NCBI RefSeq assembly: GCF_945952055.1
Contig: NZ_CAMFHB010000027.1
Coordinates: forward strand, 1 to 64,000
Direction of reading: 5' to 3'
Origin: an uncultured Alsobacter sp.
Lineage (GTDB): Bacteria > Pseudomonadota > Alphaproteobacteria > Rhizobiales > Beijerinckiaceae
Length of the DNA stretch: 64,000 nt
Shown: one piece after another, positions 24,415 to 34,039 of the stretch
How positions within the stretch are numbered: the first letter of the stretch is position 1
Layout of the letters: every line of letters begins with the position of its first letter
Program-made: the position numbers and the translations under genes
The notes under the pieces: model-generated
The model's input: the letters and a program-made list of their open reading frames with translations, nothing else
What the model was told of the DNA's origin: nothing
Database searches by the model: none

Positions 24415-25836
24415 TCATGGCAGCGTACCGATGAGCGACTTCGGCTCCAGGTACGCCTCAAGCCCGAACGTGCCGTATTCCCGGCCGAGACCGGATTGCT
24501 TGAAGCCGCCGAACGGCGCCTTCGGATCATGGGCAAGCGTGTTGACGAGGACGCGGCCTGCCTCCAGCCGCTCGGCGACACGTTCCCCCCGCGCTTGGTC
24601 GCCCGACAAGACATAGGCTTGGAGGCCATAGACCGTGTCGTTGGCGATACGGACGGCGTCGTCCTCGTTCTCGTAAGCGATGAGCGAGAGAACCGGGCCG
24701 AAGATCTCCTCCCGCGCGATCGTCATGTCGTTGGTCACTCCGCCGAAGAGCGTGGGACGCACGAACCATCCCGTCAGTCCTTCAGGACGACCCAACCCGC
24801 CGGCGAGGAGGCGGGCGCCCTCCTCGATCCCGAGACGGATATAGCGCTGCACGCGCTCCCACTGGCGCTCGCTGACCATCGGGCCGACCGTCGTCTTCGG
24901 GTGGCGGGGATCCCCGACCTGCACGGCCGACACGGCTTTGCTAGCCCGCTGCTCGATCTCGGCCAGGCGGCTGCGAGGCGTCAGGAGGCGCGTACCGGCG
25001 ACGCAGGCCTGGCCGCTGTTCATGAAAGCGGCCTGGACGGCGAGCGGGATCGCCGTCTCCAGGTCGGCATCGTCGAGGATGATTGTCGGCGACTTGCCGC
25101 CGAGTTCCAGGGTGACGCGCTTCAGCGTCGCCGCACCGGCCTGCAGGATCGCCTTGCCGACGGCCGTCGATCCCGTGAAGGAGATCTTGGCGACGTCGGG
25201 ATGCCGGCTAATCTCGGCTCCGACGGTCTCGCCGCGCCCCGTGACGATGTTGACGACGCCCGGGGGAAGTGCGGCGGCGTGGAACGCCTCCATGATCACC
25301 TGCGTCTGCGTGGCGCTCATCTCGCTCGGCTTGACCACGACGGTGCAGCTCGCCGCGAGCGCCGTCGCGACCTTGCCGCAGATGAAGCCGGCATTGCTGT
25401 TCCATGGCGTGATCAGCCCTGCGACTCCGGACGGGGTCATGACCACCTCGGACGCGCCGACGCGGCGGCGGAACGGGTAGGTCTCCAGGAGATCGATCGC
25501 CTCATCGAAGGCGGCGACGGAATGGTCGACCATGAACGCCGCGCGCGAAGCCGGCGCCCCGTATTCCTCGATCACGGCTTCCAGCAAGGCGTCCCGGCGG
25601 GCAGCGACCTTGTCCCGCAGGCGGCGGAGCCATGCGATACGCTCGGCCGGGGTAGTGGAGGCGAAGGCGGGTAAGGCGCGGCGAGCCGCGGCGATGGCCT
25701 GCCGGGCGTCCTCCTCGTCGGCAAGACGCACATGTCCGATGACCGCTCCCGTCGCGGGATTGTGGAGCGGGAACAGTTCGGTTCCGTGCGGAAGAACGAA
25801 CTGGCCGTCGATGAAGATCCTTTCGATCGTGTTCAC
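24415..25836 (-). CDS. NAD(P)-dependent aldehyde dehydrogenase
   Basis: This 473-residue enzyme belongs to the aldehyde dehydrogenase superfamily and should oxidise an aldehyde to its acid. The family landmarks are present: TPWNSNAGFICGKVATALAA, KPSE (NAD binding), FTGSTAVGK (Rossmann glycines), VTLELGGKSP (general-base Glu), NSGQACVAGTRLL (Cys nucleophile) and EEIFGPVLSLI. Length is normal. The GTG at 25836 is chosen because GGGAG lies six bases upstream, while the ATG at 25860 has its GAGGAG too close. It is divergent from a LysR regulator gene. The substrate cannot be predicted. Confidence 0.9.
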   Translation of the reverse strand: MNTIERIFIDGQFVLPHGTELFPLHNPATGAVIGHVRLADEEDARQAIAAARRALPAFASTTPAERIAWLRRLRDKVAARRDALLEAVIEEYGAPASRAAFMVDHSVAAFDEAIDLLETYPFRRRVGASEVVMTPSGVAGLITPWNSNAGFICGKVATALAASCTVVVKPSEMSATQTQVIMEAFHAAALPPGVVNIVTGRGETVGAEISRHPDVAKISFTGSTAVGKAILQAGAATLKRVTLELGGKSPTIILDDADLETAIPLAVQAAFMNSGQACVAGTRLLTPRSRLAEIEQRASKAVSAVQVGDPRHPKTTVGPMVSERQWERVQRYIRLGIEEGARLLAGGLGRPEGLTGWFVRPTLFGGVTNDMTIAREEIFGPVLSLIAYENEDDAVRIANDTVYGLQAYVLSGDQARGERVAERLEAGRVLVNTLAHDPKAPFGGFKQSGLGREYGTFGLEAYLEPKSLIGTLP

Positions 25837-25936
25837 GGGTCGCTCCCTGATGAGTGGCATTGCTCCTCAGATAACCCGCCCCTATAAGTTCGATTAGTCG
25901 GACAATCTGGCATGCTCTGGTGAGTGAAACGGGACA
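25837..25936. promoter_or_regulatory. Divergent control region between aldehyde dehydrogenase and LysR genes
   Basis: The 100-base gap separates two divergent genes, the standard position for LysR binding sites that repress the regulator and activate the target. I see no clear palindrome of the T-N11-A kind, so no exact site is proposed. Confidence 0.4.
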
Positions 25937-26881
25937 ATGCAGACCACAGGGCTGACGGAACTCGAAGCCGTGCAGGCGGTGGCGCGACACCGCAACTTCC
26001 GCTCCGCGGCGACGCAGATCGGAATCTCCCGGTCCGCTCTCAGCCACATGGTCGCGGTGCTGGAGAGCCGCCTGGGCGCTCGTCTGTTCCACCGCACCAC
26101 GCGCAGCGTGGCGCTGACTGAGGCCGGCGAGCGGTTCGTCGCCGAGACGGGGCCCGCGCTGCGCGACATCCGCGAAGCCATGGAGCGCCTGGGCGACCAC
26201 CAGGCCGAGCCGTCGGGGACGCTGAGGATCAATGCCTCGTCGGGCGCGGCGCGGCAGATCATGGCGCCGGTCGTCCTCGAGTATGTCCGGCGCTTTCCCC
26301 GGGTGACCATCGACATCGTTACCGAGGGCAAGCTGGTCGATATCGTGCTCGAAGGCTTTGACCTTGGGGTTCGGCTGGCCGAGGCCGTGCCTCGGGACAT
26401 GATCGCCGTCCCGCTCGGGCCGCAGCAACGCTTCGCTGTCGTCGGCTCGCCAGCCTATTTCGAGCGGCACCCCAGGCCGCTCGCCCCGGGTGACCTCGCC
26501 GCCCACGCCTGCATCCGCAGCCGCATGCCTGGGGGCGGGATCTATCGATGGGAGTTCGAGCACCACGGCGAGCAAGTAGAGATCGACGGCACGGGGCCGC
26601 TCATCCTCGACGACCCCCTGCTGATGATCGAGGCGGCCCGAGCTGGGATCGGACTCGCCTACCTGACGGAGTGGAACGTCGCGGACGACTTCGCGTCGGG
26701 ACGGCTCGTGCGTGTGCTCGAAGACTGGACGCCGCCCTTCCCTGGCCTGTGCCTCTACTACCCGGGACGCCGGCACCTCGCCGCCCATCACCGCGCGTTC
26801 GTCGACCTCGCCCGTGATGTTGCGCGGAACGCAAATCCGTCGTCGCCCGAAGGCAAGACCTGGCGCGCGCCAGACGCCTAG
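25937..26881 (+). CDS. LysR-family transcriptional regulator
   Basis: The 314-residue protein has the LysR helix-turn-helix at about 8-65 (LTELEAVQAVARHRNFRSAA, then GISRSALSHMVAVLESRLGARLF, then RSVALTEAG) and a ligand-binding domain with typical segments PSGTLRINASSGAARQIM and GFDLGVRLAEAVPRDMIAV. It most resembles the large group that controls single divergent enzyme genes, so the aldehyde dehydrogenase is the probable target. Its TAG overlaps the stop codon of the next, convergent gene. Confidence 0.92.
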   Translation: MQTTGLTELEAVQAVARHRNFRSAATQIGISRSALSHMVAVLESRLGARLFHRTTRSVALTEAGERFVAETGPALRDIREAMERLGDHQAEPSGTLRINASSGAARQIMAPVVLEYVRRFPRVTIDIVTEGKLVDIVLEGFDLGVRLAEAVPRDMIAVPLGPQQRFAVVGSPAYFERHPRPLAPGDLAAHACIRSRMPGGGIYRWEFEHHGEQVEIDGTGPLILDDPLLMIEAARAGIGLAYLTEWNVADDFASGRLVRVLEDWTPPFPGLCLYYPGRRHLAAHHRAFVDLARDVARNANPSSPEGKTWRAPDA

Positions 26882-29622
26882 CCAGCGTCTGCCCGCAGGG
26901 CAGCAAGGCTCGATGCCGCTCGACGTTCCCAGCTGCCCGCCCCCTGCCGGCGGGCAAGAGCCAGCGACCGTTGCAACAGGGCCAGCGCCCTGTCCGGAGA
27001 AGCCTCGTCGTCTTGCAGCGCGAGCAGGGCACCGACCCGCAAGAGCTCCGGCATTGAGCAGAGATCACCACTCGTCTCGGCGTCCTCCACCGTTCGGTCG
27101 AGGAGGTCGCGTGCCTCAGGGCTTCGCTCCGAATGCATCAGCCCCTCAATCAGCGCGAGTGTCAGCGGCGTCGAGAGCAGCTCATAGGGCATCGCGTGCA
27201 GCTTCGCGAGGCTCTCCTCGAGGATGGCGACGCCTACGATCGGATTGCCCCGGCGGATGGCCAGGACGCCCCGCCAGCCCCGCCCCACTTCCAGGTAGGG
27301 TGCGAAGGCATTTGGGGCCGAGCGCGAGATGAACCGGTCGAGATGCTCTTCGAGCGCGTGGAGGTCACCGACCCAGTCGAAGACGGAAATGCCCCAGCTC
27401 AGCGCGATGCAAAGGCTGAGGGCATGGTCCATCGTCGCGGCTTCCGCGATGGTGCGGCGGGCGCGATCGACGGCCTGGTCGGGATGGCCTTGCAGCCATA
27501 GCGTCCTCGCCAGGATGGCTCCGGCCAGAACGTGGCCGTCGAGACCGAGGTAGAGCGTTGTCGTCCTCTCCGAGCGCGGGCCGGCGGCCAGCGCCGCCTC
27601 CAGCTCCGTCCGGGCGCGGCCGTGTTCGCCGGCGAAGTGGAACGACATTCCCAGGATAGAGCGGGCCATGGCGGCTGCCACGGAATCGGATTGAGAATCA
27701 GCCAAGGCGACGCAGCGTTCGGCGTAGCTGAACGCAGACCGGAACTCGCCCGTCCGCAAGTGGAACAACTGCAGCGAGCCGAGGACCTGGACTTGGTCCA
27801 GGGGTTCTCCCACCTCGTCGGCGAGGTCGAGACTTCTGACGAGAGCCTCGAGCGCGGCTTGCGTCCCGCCGCGCGTGAACATCAGGGAGACGCCGAGGGC
27901 CGATTGCAGGTGCATTTCCTCGTGCGTTCCACGCGACGCCGGCTCGAGGGTGGCGAGCGCCCGCTCCGTCCAGCGGTGACACTCCGACAAGAGCGACATG
28001 GCGAGGAAGACGGGGCCGGCCTTGGCCGCGAGCCGTCGGCCGAGGGCGGGGTCGCCATGCTCGCCGAAGCACCAATCGAGCGCCGCGCGCAAGTTGGCGA
28101 GCCCCGCAAGGTGACGCGCTCTCTCCGCCACGTTCGACAGGCGCGACCACTCGGCGCCGGTTTCCTCCAGCCAGGCCAGGGAATGCCGGGCGTGCCTTGT
28201 CGCCAGAGCGGACCTGTCGGCGTCGGGCGCAGGCGTCTCGTCCATGTAGGCGCGCGTCGTGTCGAGGAGCCGGTAGCGCACCATGGCGCCGACGGGCCGG
28301 GCCGCCACCATCGACTTCGCCACGAGGCTGTCGAGCGACTGAAAGAGAGCCTCCGCGTCCAGCTCTTCGTCTGTACACACGGCCAGCGCGGCGTCGATGG
28401 TGAAGCTGCCGACAAAGACGGCGAGGCGGCGCAGCACGGTCCTGTCCTGCTCCGAGAGCAGCCCGAAGCTCCAGTCGAGCGTGGCATGCAGGGTGCGCTG
28501 GCGTGCCGGCGCATCGCGGGCGCCAGTCCAGGTGAGAGCCAGTCGTTCCCGAAGCAGGGCCGCCGTCGTCTCCAGGCCGAAGGCCTCAACCCGTCTCGCC
28601 GCGAGCTCGATCGCGAGCGGCATTCCGTCGAGCCTGCGGCAGATGTCGGCGATCAGGGCCGCCCCAGCGTCGTCTGCTTCGAGCCTGACACCCGATGAGA
28701 CCGCTCGCTCCGCGAAGAGCCGTGTCGCCGGGGAGCGACAGATGTCATCGCCCGTGAGGGGCGTGTCATCGTCCGGACAGGCGAGCGGCGCCAGCCGATA
28801 TACCTGCTCACCCTCGACCTGCAGGGCTTCCCGGCTCGTCGCCAGAATGAGCACCTCCGGAACCTCGGTGAACAGCCGCCCGGCCAGCGCGGCGACGGTG
28901 TCGATGACGTGCTCGCAGGTATCCAGGATCAGGAGAGACGGCCCGCTCCGGAGCGCCTCGATGACAGCGCCGGCTCTGTCCTCCGCATCGCCTTGCACGC
29001 CGAGCATGGACGCCACCGTCACCGTGACCAGATCGGGCGTCCCAAGCATGCTGAGGTCCACGAAGAGGATGGCTCCGTCGAAGGTCGACGCGAGATCGTG
29101 GGCCACGTCCAGCGCGAGCGTCGACTTGCCGACACCCCCCGGTCCGACCACGGTCACGAAGCGTCGCGTCGTCAGCATGTGCCGGACGACCCGGCTGTCG
29201 TCCTCACGCCCGAGGACCAGCATGGGCCGGTTGGGCATGTTGGTCTGCTGGCGCACAGGTGTGATCGCGTGCCGTGGGGCCTCGGTCTCGCGGACGACAC
29301 TCGCGACGAAGCAGTAGCCGCGGCCCGGCAACGTCGTGATGTAGCGCGCCCCGTCTCTCCCGTCGCCGAGCGCCTTGCGCAGGTTGGCCATGTGAAAGCG
29401 CAGGCTGCCTTCGCCCACCGTCATGTCCGGCCAGACGCGCGCCAGGAGCTCGTTCTTCCCGACGGCTTCGTTCGGGCTGGCCGCCAGAGTGGCGAGGATA
29501 TCGAAGGCGCGCGCTCCCACGTCGACCGTCTCGGCGCCGCGCAGCAGCAGCCGTTCCCTCGGCTTGAGGGTGAACGGCCCAAAGGAGAGCACATCGGCCT
29601 CGGGGGAAGGCAGCTCCGGCAT
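26878..29622 (-). CDS. Winged-helix / NB-ARC ATPase / TPR regulator
   Basis: The 914-residue protein has an OmpR-type winged helix at about 10-105 (PNEAVGKNELLARVWPDMTV, then HMANLRKALGDG and ITTLPGRGYCFVASV), an NB-ARC/STAND ATPase at about 150-430 (Walker A GPGGVGKSTLAL, DTCEHV, LEVLI-type strand LILATSREALQVEGE) and a TPR-like helical half to the end. Such regulators use ATP and helical repeats to sense a signal and activate nearby genes. It is divergent from the Ohr gene and its followers, which are therefore the likely targets. The stop codon overlaps that of the LysR gene by four bases. Confidence 0.85.
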   Translation of the reverse strand: MPELPSPEADVLSFGPFTLKPRERLLLRGAETVDVGARAFDILATLAASPNEAVGKNELLARVWPDMTVGEGSLRFHMANLRKALGDGRDGARYITTLPGRGYCFVASVVRETEAPRHAITPVRQQTNMPNRPMLVLGREDDSRVVRHMLTTRRFVTVVGPGGVGKSTLALDVAHDLASTFDGAILFVDLSMLGTPDLVTVTVASMLGVQGDAEDRAGAVIEALRSGPSLLILDTCEHVIDTVAALAGRLFTEVPEVLILATSREALQVEGEQVYRLAPLACPDDDTPLTGDDICRSPATRLFAERAVSSGVRLEADDAGAALIADICRRLDGMPLAIELAARRVEAFGLETTAALLRERLALTWTGARDAPARQRTLHATLDWSFGLLSEQDRTVLRRLAVFVGSFTIDAALAVCTDEELDAEALFQSLDSLVAKSMVAARPVGAMVRYRLLDTTRAYMDETPAPDADRSALATRHARHSLAWLEETGAEWSRLSNVAERARHLAGLANLRAALDWCFGEHGDPALGRRLAAKAGPVFLAMSLLSECHRWTERALATLEPASRGTHEEMHLQSALGVSLMFTRGGTQAALEALVRSLDLADEVGEPLDQVQVLGSLQLFHLRTGEFRSAFSYAERCVALADSQSDSVAAAMARSILGMSFHFAGEHGRARTELEAALAAGPRSERTTTLYLGLDGHVLAGAILARTLWLQGHPDQAVDRARRTIAEAATMDHALSLCIALSWGISVFDWVGDLHALEEHLDRFISRSAPNAFAPYLEVGRGWRGVLAIRRGNPIVGVAILEESLAKLHAMPYELLSTPLTLALIEGLMHSERSPEARDLLDRTVEDAETSGDLCSMPELLRVGALLALQDDEASPDRALALLQRSLALARRQGAGSWERRAASSLAALRADAG

Positions 29623-29816
29623 GACCTCGTTCGCTTGTCAGATCCAAGACTATCCATTTGGCGCCGTGCTCGCCACGCGCCACGTGCGGGTTCGCATCGG
29701 CTGGTGAGCGCTGACAGCGGCTCACGAACGCTAACGGGCTTGCAGGCATCGCCGCCGGTACGACGACGGGACGTCAGCTTTCGCCCTTCGCTGACCATCG
29801 ACCAGGAGACACACCC

Positions 29817-30257
29817 ATGACTTCGGACGCCAAGGTGCTCTACACCGGCCAGGTCCACACGACGGGCGGCCGCGACAAGGGATCAGCCCGCAGCTCGGAT
29901 GGCAGGCTTGACATCGCGCTGTCCGTGCCGGGCGGACCCGGGTTGGGCACTAATCCCGAACAGCTCTTCGCAGCAGGGTGGTCCGCCTGCTTCGAGGGCG
30001 CTATCGCCATCGCGGCCCGCCGCATGAAGATCACATCCCCGGCCGATCTCGCCATCGACGCCGAGGTCAGCCTGAACCAGGGCGGCGAGGGGTACTTCCT
30101 GTCGGCCCGCCTGACCGTTTCGCTGCCCGGCCTCGATCCCGCAACGGCCCAGGCGCTCGTCGACGCCGCGCACGAGACCTGCCCGTACTCCAAGGCGACC
30201 CGCGGCAACATTGATGTCGCAATCGTTCTCGCCGACCGCCGCGCGGTCGGGCGTTGA
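29817..30257 (+). CDS. ohr: Organic hydroperoxide resistance protein (Ohr/OsmC family)
   Basis: This 146-residue thiol peroxidase reduces organic hydroperoxides in the cytoplasm, usually with lipoyl proteins as reductant. The family signatures are present: YTGQVHTTGGRDG-like start, TNPEQLFAAGWSACFEGA with the peroxidatic Cys, and ETCPYSKATRGN with the resolving Cys. The length is normal. In most bacteria ohr is controlled by OhrR, but here no MarR gene is adjacent and a large winged-helix ATPase is divergent. It heads a same-strand series of exported hydrolases and a DipZ-like protein. Confidence 0.92.
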   Translation: MTSDAKVLYTGQVHTTGGRDKGSARSSDGRLDIALSVPGGPGLGTNPEQLFAAGWSACFEGAIAIAARRMKITSPADLAIDAEVSLNQGGEGYFLSARLTVSLPGLDPATAQALVDAAHETCPYSKATRGNIDVAIVLADRRAVGR

Positions 30258-30278
30258 GACCGTGCAGAGGCCCCTGCC

Positions 30279-31046
30279 ATGAACCGATCCAATGTCCTCT
30301 ATGCCCTCCTCGCCCTCGCGGCGTCGGCGACGCCTTCCGCGGCCTGGGCCGACCCCGTCCGCAACGTCGTGATTGTCCACGGCGCGTTCGCCGACGGATC
30401 GGGCTGGCGCAAGGTCTCCGACCTCCTGACGGCCAAAGGCCTGCATGTCAGTATCGTGCAGCAGCCGCTGACCTCGCTCGACGACGACGTCGCCGCGACA
30501 CGCAGGATCCTCGCCCTGCAGGACGGCCCCACCATCCTCGTCGGGCACAGCTACGGCGGCATGGTGGTCACCGCCGCGGGCGACGATCCGAAGGTGACGG
30601 GCCTCGTCTACGTCGCGGCGTTCCAGCCCGACCGGGGCGAGAGCCTTGCGAATCTTGCCAACAGCAAGCCCGTGACTGGAGCGAAGCCCGATGCGATCGA
30701 GGCGACGAACGATGGTTTCCTTTCCCTCGCCCTGGCCGAGTTCCCCGCCGCCTTCGCCGCCGACCTGCCCAAGGCCGAGGCGGCCTTCATGGCGCGCTCG
30801 CAGGTGTTCGCCGCGAAGGTCGCCTTCACGCAGGAGGCCGGCGAGCCGGCATGGAAGTCGAAGCCGAGCTGGGCCCTCGTGGCGACCCAGGACCGGTCGA
30901 TCAATCCGGATTTGGAGCGCGAGATGGCCAAACGCGCCGGCAGCACCGTCCGCGAGGTGAAGGCCAGCCACGCCGTCTACCTGTCCCGCCCGGCCGCCGT
31001 GGCGGCTCTGATCATTGAAGCGGCGGCCAAGGTGCCTTCGCGATGA
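30279..31046 (+). CDS. Exported alpha/beta hydrolase
   Basis: The 255-residue protein starts with a Sec signal peptide (LLALAASATPSAAWA, cleaved near residue 25). The mature enzyme has the alpha/beta-hydrolase oxyanion segment VVIVHGAFADGSGW, the nucleophile elbow GHSYGG (Ser) and a C-terminal catalytic His in KASHAVYLSRP. It resembles the small esterases of the plant salicylic-acid-binding/hydroxynitrile-lyase type that many soil bacteria export. The substrate is unknown. It lies 21 bases after ohr, and its stop overlaps the ATG of the next gene, so the three form an operon. Confidence 0.85.
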   Translation: MNRSNVLYALLALAASATPSAAWADPVRNVVIVHGAFADGSGWRKVSDLLTAKGLHVSIVQQPLTSLDDDVAATRRILALQDGPTILVGHSYGGMVVTAAGDDPKVTGLVYVAAFQPDRGESLANLANSKPVTGAKPDAIEATNDGFLSLALAEFPAAFAADLPKAEAAFMARSQVFAAKVAFTQEAGEPAWKSKPSWALVATQDRSINPDLEREMAKRAGSTVREVKASHAVYLSRPAAVAALIIEAAAKVPSR

Positions 31047-32779
31047 CCGCCGGATCCTTTCTCGCCGTCTGCTTCCTTGCCGGCGTGCTCACCATCGCGA
31101 GCCCCTGCATCTTGCCGATCGTACCGTTCGTCTTCGCCCGTCCGGGCCAGAGTGTCCTGCGTGGGACGTTGCCGCTCCTCGCCGGACTTGTGGCCGCCTT
31201 CGCGTCGGTCGTGGCGCTCGCGGCTGCGGGCGCCGCCTGGGCGGCGCAGGCGCACGACATCGGCCGCGCCGTCGGGCTCGCCGTGCTGGCCATCGTCGCC
31301 GCCACGCTCCTGTCGGACCGCCTCGCGGGCCTCGCCGCGCGCCCCTTCACGGACCTGGGCGGCCGGCTCTCGGGACGAGCGGGAACCGGGATCGCGGCGT
31401 CCCTGGTGACGGGCGTGGCGGTCGGCCTGCTCTGGGCGCCCTGTGCCGGCCCGGTGCTGGCGCTCGTCCTCACCGGCGGCGCCGCATCGGGTTCGCCTCT
31501 GGCGACGGGTCTGGCGGCCGGAGCCTATGCCGCGGGCGCGGCCACGTCGCTGGCCGTTGTCGTGTCGGTCGGCCGACGACTGGCCGCCGCGCTCCGCGCG
31601 TCTTCCGCCGTGGCGCACCGACTGAGGCAGGTGGCCGGCGTGGCCGCCTTGGCAGCAGTCCTCGCCATCGCATCCGGCTTCGATGCCACCGTCCTCGCGC
31701 AGCTCCCGGCGCCGGCTTCCTCAGGGATCGAGAACGCTCTGCTGCAGAGGCTCCCAGCCAAAGCCAGGGAGGTCGCCATGCCTGCGTCAAGCCAGGTCTT
31801 TCGCAGCTCGCTGCCCGTCCTCGGCGACCTGCCCTCGTTCGCCGGCGCCGCCGACTGGCTGAACGGCCCTCCCCTGACGGCCGAGGCGCTGCGCGGCAAG
31901 GTGGTTCTCGTCCAGTTCTGGACCTACTCCTGCATCAATTGCATCCGCACGCTGCCCTTCGTCAGGGCCTGGGCGCAGTCCTACGCCGCCGAGGGCCTGG
32001 TCGTGATCGGGGTGCACACGCCCGAGTTCGCCTTCGAGCACGATGAGAACAACGTCCGGCGTGCACTCGCCCGCTTCGGGCTGACCTATCCCGTCGCCAT
32101 CGACAATGGCTTCAAAGTCTGGCGCGCCTTCGGCAACGAGTCCTGGCCGGGCTTTGCCCTGGTCGACGCGCAGGGACGGATCCGCTACCGCACGGCCGGA
32201 GAGGGACAGGAGTCCCGCACGGAGCAGGCGATCCGGGACTTGCTGACCGAGGCGGGCGCGGCCCGCGAACCGGTCGCCACGCCGGCTGCGCCGCCGGCGC
32301 CGGGCGAACAGGCCGCCGCGGATTGGGATCACCTGCGCTCGGACGAAACCTATCTCGGCTACGCCCAGGCGACCCGCTTCGCCTCGCGGGAGACGGTCGC
32401 CGCCGACCGCCCGCAGGTCTATTCGTTCGCAGACCTGCCCGCCAACCGGTGGGGCCTGTCCGGCACCTGGACCATTGCCTCGGACCGGGCCATCGCGGCA
32501 GCAGCAGACGGCCGCGTCGCCTATCGCTTCAACGCTCGCGATCTCCATCTCGTCCTCGGCGCCGGACAGTCCGGACATCCGATCCGCTTCCAGGTGACAG
32601 TGGACGGCCATGCGCCGGGACCGGACCACGGCTCCGATATCGACGCCGAGGGCTTCGGAACCGTGACGGAGACACGGCTCTACCAGCTCGTGCGGCAGGC
32701 CGACGGACCCCGGGCCCGTACGGTCGAGATCCGCTTCCTCAATCCCGGCGTGGAGGCCTACGCCTTCACCTTCGGCTGA
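31043..32779 (+). CDS. DipZ-like CcdA-thioredoxin fusion protein
   Basis: The 578-residue membrane protein passes reducing power across the inner membrane. Residues about 1-225 form the CcdA-type channel with paired cysteines in SPCILPIVPF and WAPCAGPVLAL and several hydrophobic helices. A periplasmic redoxin domain follows (about 265-405) with the active motif CINC in TYSCINCIRTLPF, and a C-terminal beta domain (about 420-578, FADLPANRWGLSGTW onward) is typical of DipZ. Length and domain order match DipZ of actinobacteria and proteobacteria. The ATG overlaps the preceding stop. It may keep thiols reduced for the exported partners. Confidence 0.9.
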   Translation: MTAGSFLAVCFLAGVLTIASPCILPIVPFVFARPGQSVLRGTLPLLAGLVAAFASVVALAAAGAAWAAQAHDIGRAVGLAVLAIVAATLLSDRLAGLAARPFTDLGGRLSGRAGTGIAASLVTGVAVGLLWAPCAGPVLALVLTGGAASGSPLATGLAAGAYAAGAATSLAVVVSVGRRLAAALRASSAVAHRLRQVAGVAALAAVLAIASGFDATVLAQLPAPASSGIENALLQRLPAKAREVAMPASSQVFRSSLPVLGDLPSFAGAADWLNGPPLTAEALRGKVVLVQFWTYSCINCIRTLPFVRAWAQSYAAEGLVVIGVHTPEFAFEHDENNVRRALARFGLTYPVAIDNGFKVWRAFGNESWPGFALVDAQGRIRYRTAGEGQESRTEQAIRDLLTEAGAAREPVATPAAPPAPGEQAAADWDHLRSDETYLGYAQATRFASRETVAADRPQVYSFADLPANRWGLSGTWTIASDRAIAAAADGRVAYRFNARDLHLVLGAGQSGHPIRFQVTVDGHAPGPDHGSDIDAEGFGTVTETRLYQLVRQADGPRARTVEIRFLNPGVEAYAFTFG

Positions 32780-32791
32780 GGAGATCGCGCC

Positions 32792-32974
32792 ATGCCGTTC
32801 CTCCCTGTCCTGCGCCTGCTTGTGCTTCTGGCGGCCGGCTTCGCGGTCGGCGCTGCTCCCTGTGCCTGGGACACGCCTGCCGCACCTGCGCAAACGTCCG
32901 GTCCGACGCTTACTTCCGACCCACCCGTGCCGCTCTCACCCCCGGAGACCCGCCATGACATTCGACCCCATTGA
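32792..32974 (+). CDS. Short exported peptide
   Basis: This 60-residue frame has GAGGAG eight bases before its ATG and a clear signal peptide (PVLRLLVLLAAGFAVGAAPC). The mature part is short, Pro/Thr-rich and carries one cysteine just after the probable cleavage site, which could be lipidated although the lipobox is not canonical. It lies 12 bases after the DipZ-like gene and overlaps the next gene by 20 bases. It may be a small exported peptide or a coupling leader. No family is recognised. Confidence 0.5.
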   Translation: MPFLPVLRLLVLLAAGFAVGAAPCAWDTPAAPAQTSGPTLTSDPPVPLSPPETRHDIRPH

Positions 32975-33968
32975 TCCCTCACGCCGCACCCTCATCGCCG
33001 GCGCCGCCTTGGCGCTCGCCACGGCTCCATTCGTTACGCGCAAGGCTCACGCCCAGGCCGCCGACCCAAAAACGTTCGGCCCGATCCGGCAAGTGCAGGC
33101 CGGCGTGCTCGACGTCGGCTATGTCGAGCTCGGACCGGTCGACGGCCCGCCCGTGCTGCTACTGCACGGCTGGCCCTACGACATTCACAGCTACGCCGAG
33201 GTGGCCCCCATCCTTGCCGCCGCAGGTCACCGCGTGCTCGTGCCGCACCTGCGCGGCTACGGCACGACGCGCTTCCTGTCGCCCGAGACGATGCGCAATG
33301 GCCAGCAGGCAGCGCTCGCCCTCGACATCCTGGCCTTCATGGACGCGCTGAGGATCCCAACGGCCGTCGTCGCCGGCTACGACTGGGGTGCCCGCACCGC
33401 CGATATCCTCGCCGCCCTCTGGCCCGAGCGCTGCAAGGGGCTCGTGTCGGTGAGCGGCTACCTCATCGGGAGCCAAGAGGCGAACCGTGCGCCCCTGCCG
33501 CCCAAGGCCGAGTTGCAGTGGTGGTACCAGTACTACTTCGCGACGGACCGTGGCGAAGCCGGCTACGCCAAGTACACCAAGGACTTCGCCCGCCTGATCT
33601 GGGAGCTCGCCTCGCCACAGTGGCGGTTTGACGACGCAACCTTCGCCCGCTCGGCGGCATCGCTGGAGAATCCGGACCACGTCGCGGTCTCCATCCACAA
33701 TTACCGCTGGCGGCTCGGTCTGGCGCAGGGAGAGACGCGCTACGACGATGTCGAGCGCAGGCTCGCGAGCTTCCCCGGCATTGGCGTGCCGACGATCACC
33801 ATGGAAGGCGACGCGAACGGGGCACCGCACCCCGACCCGTCAGCCTACGCCCGGTGCTTCACCGGACGCTACGAGCACCGTCTCGTGAGTGGCGGCATCG
33901 GCCACAACCTGCCGCAGGAGGCGCCCCACGAATTCACCCGCGCCGTCCTCGACGTGGCCAAGGCCTGA
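32955..33968 (+). CDS. Tat-exported epoxide-hydrolase-like alpha/beta hydrolase
   Basis: The 337-residue protein carries a Tat signal (SRRTLIAGAALALATAPF, cleaved after AHAQA). The body has the oxyanion segment LLLHGWPYDIHSYAEVAP, the nucleophile elbow AGYDWGARTA with Asp, as in epoxide hydrolases and haloalkane dehalogenases, and the catalytic His in GGIGHNLPQEAP. This group hydrolyses epoxides or carbon-halogen bonds through an aspartyl ester. The ATG at 32955 is chosen because it gives the complete Tat signal. It is the second exported hydrolase in the operon; both may act on oxidised substrates in the periplasm. Confidence 0.87.
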   Translation: MTFDPIDPSRRTLIAGAALALATAPFVTRKAHAQAADPKTFGPIRQVQAGVLDVGYVELGPVDGPPVLLLHGWPYDIHSYAEVAPILAAAGHRVLVPHLRGYGTTRFLSPETMRNGQQAALALDILAFMDALRIPTAVVAGYDWGARTADILAALWPERCKGLVSVSGYLIGSQEANRAPLPPKAELQWWYQYYFATDRGEAGYAKYTKDFARLIWELASPQWRFDDATFARSAASLENPDHVAVSIHNYRWRLGLAQGETRYDDVERRLASFPGIGVPTITMEGDANGAPHPDPSAYARCFTGRYEHRLVSGGIGHNLPQEAPHEFTRAVLDVAKA

Positions 33969-34039
33969 CTCGCCAGCCCGCCCCCTCCCGTTCATTCCCA
34001 ATCCACGCCGGACGCTCCGGCGAACGGAGACCTGCGACC

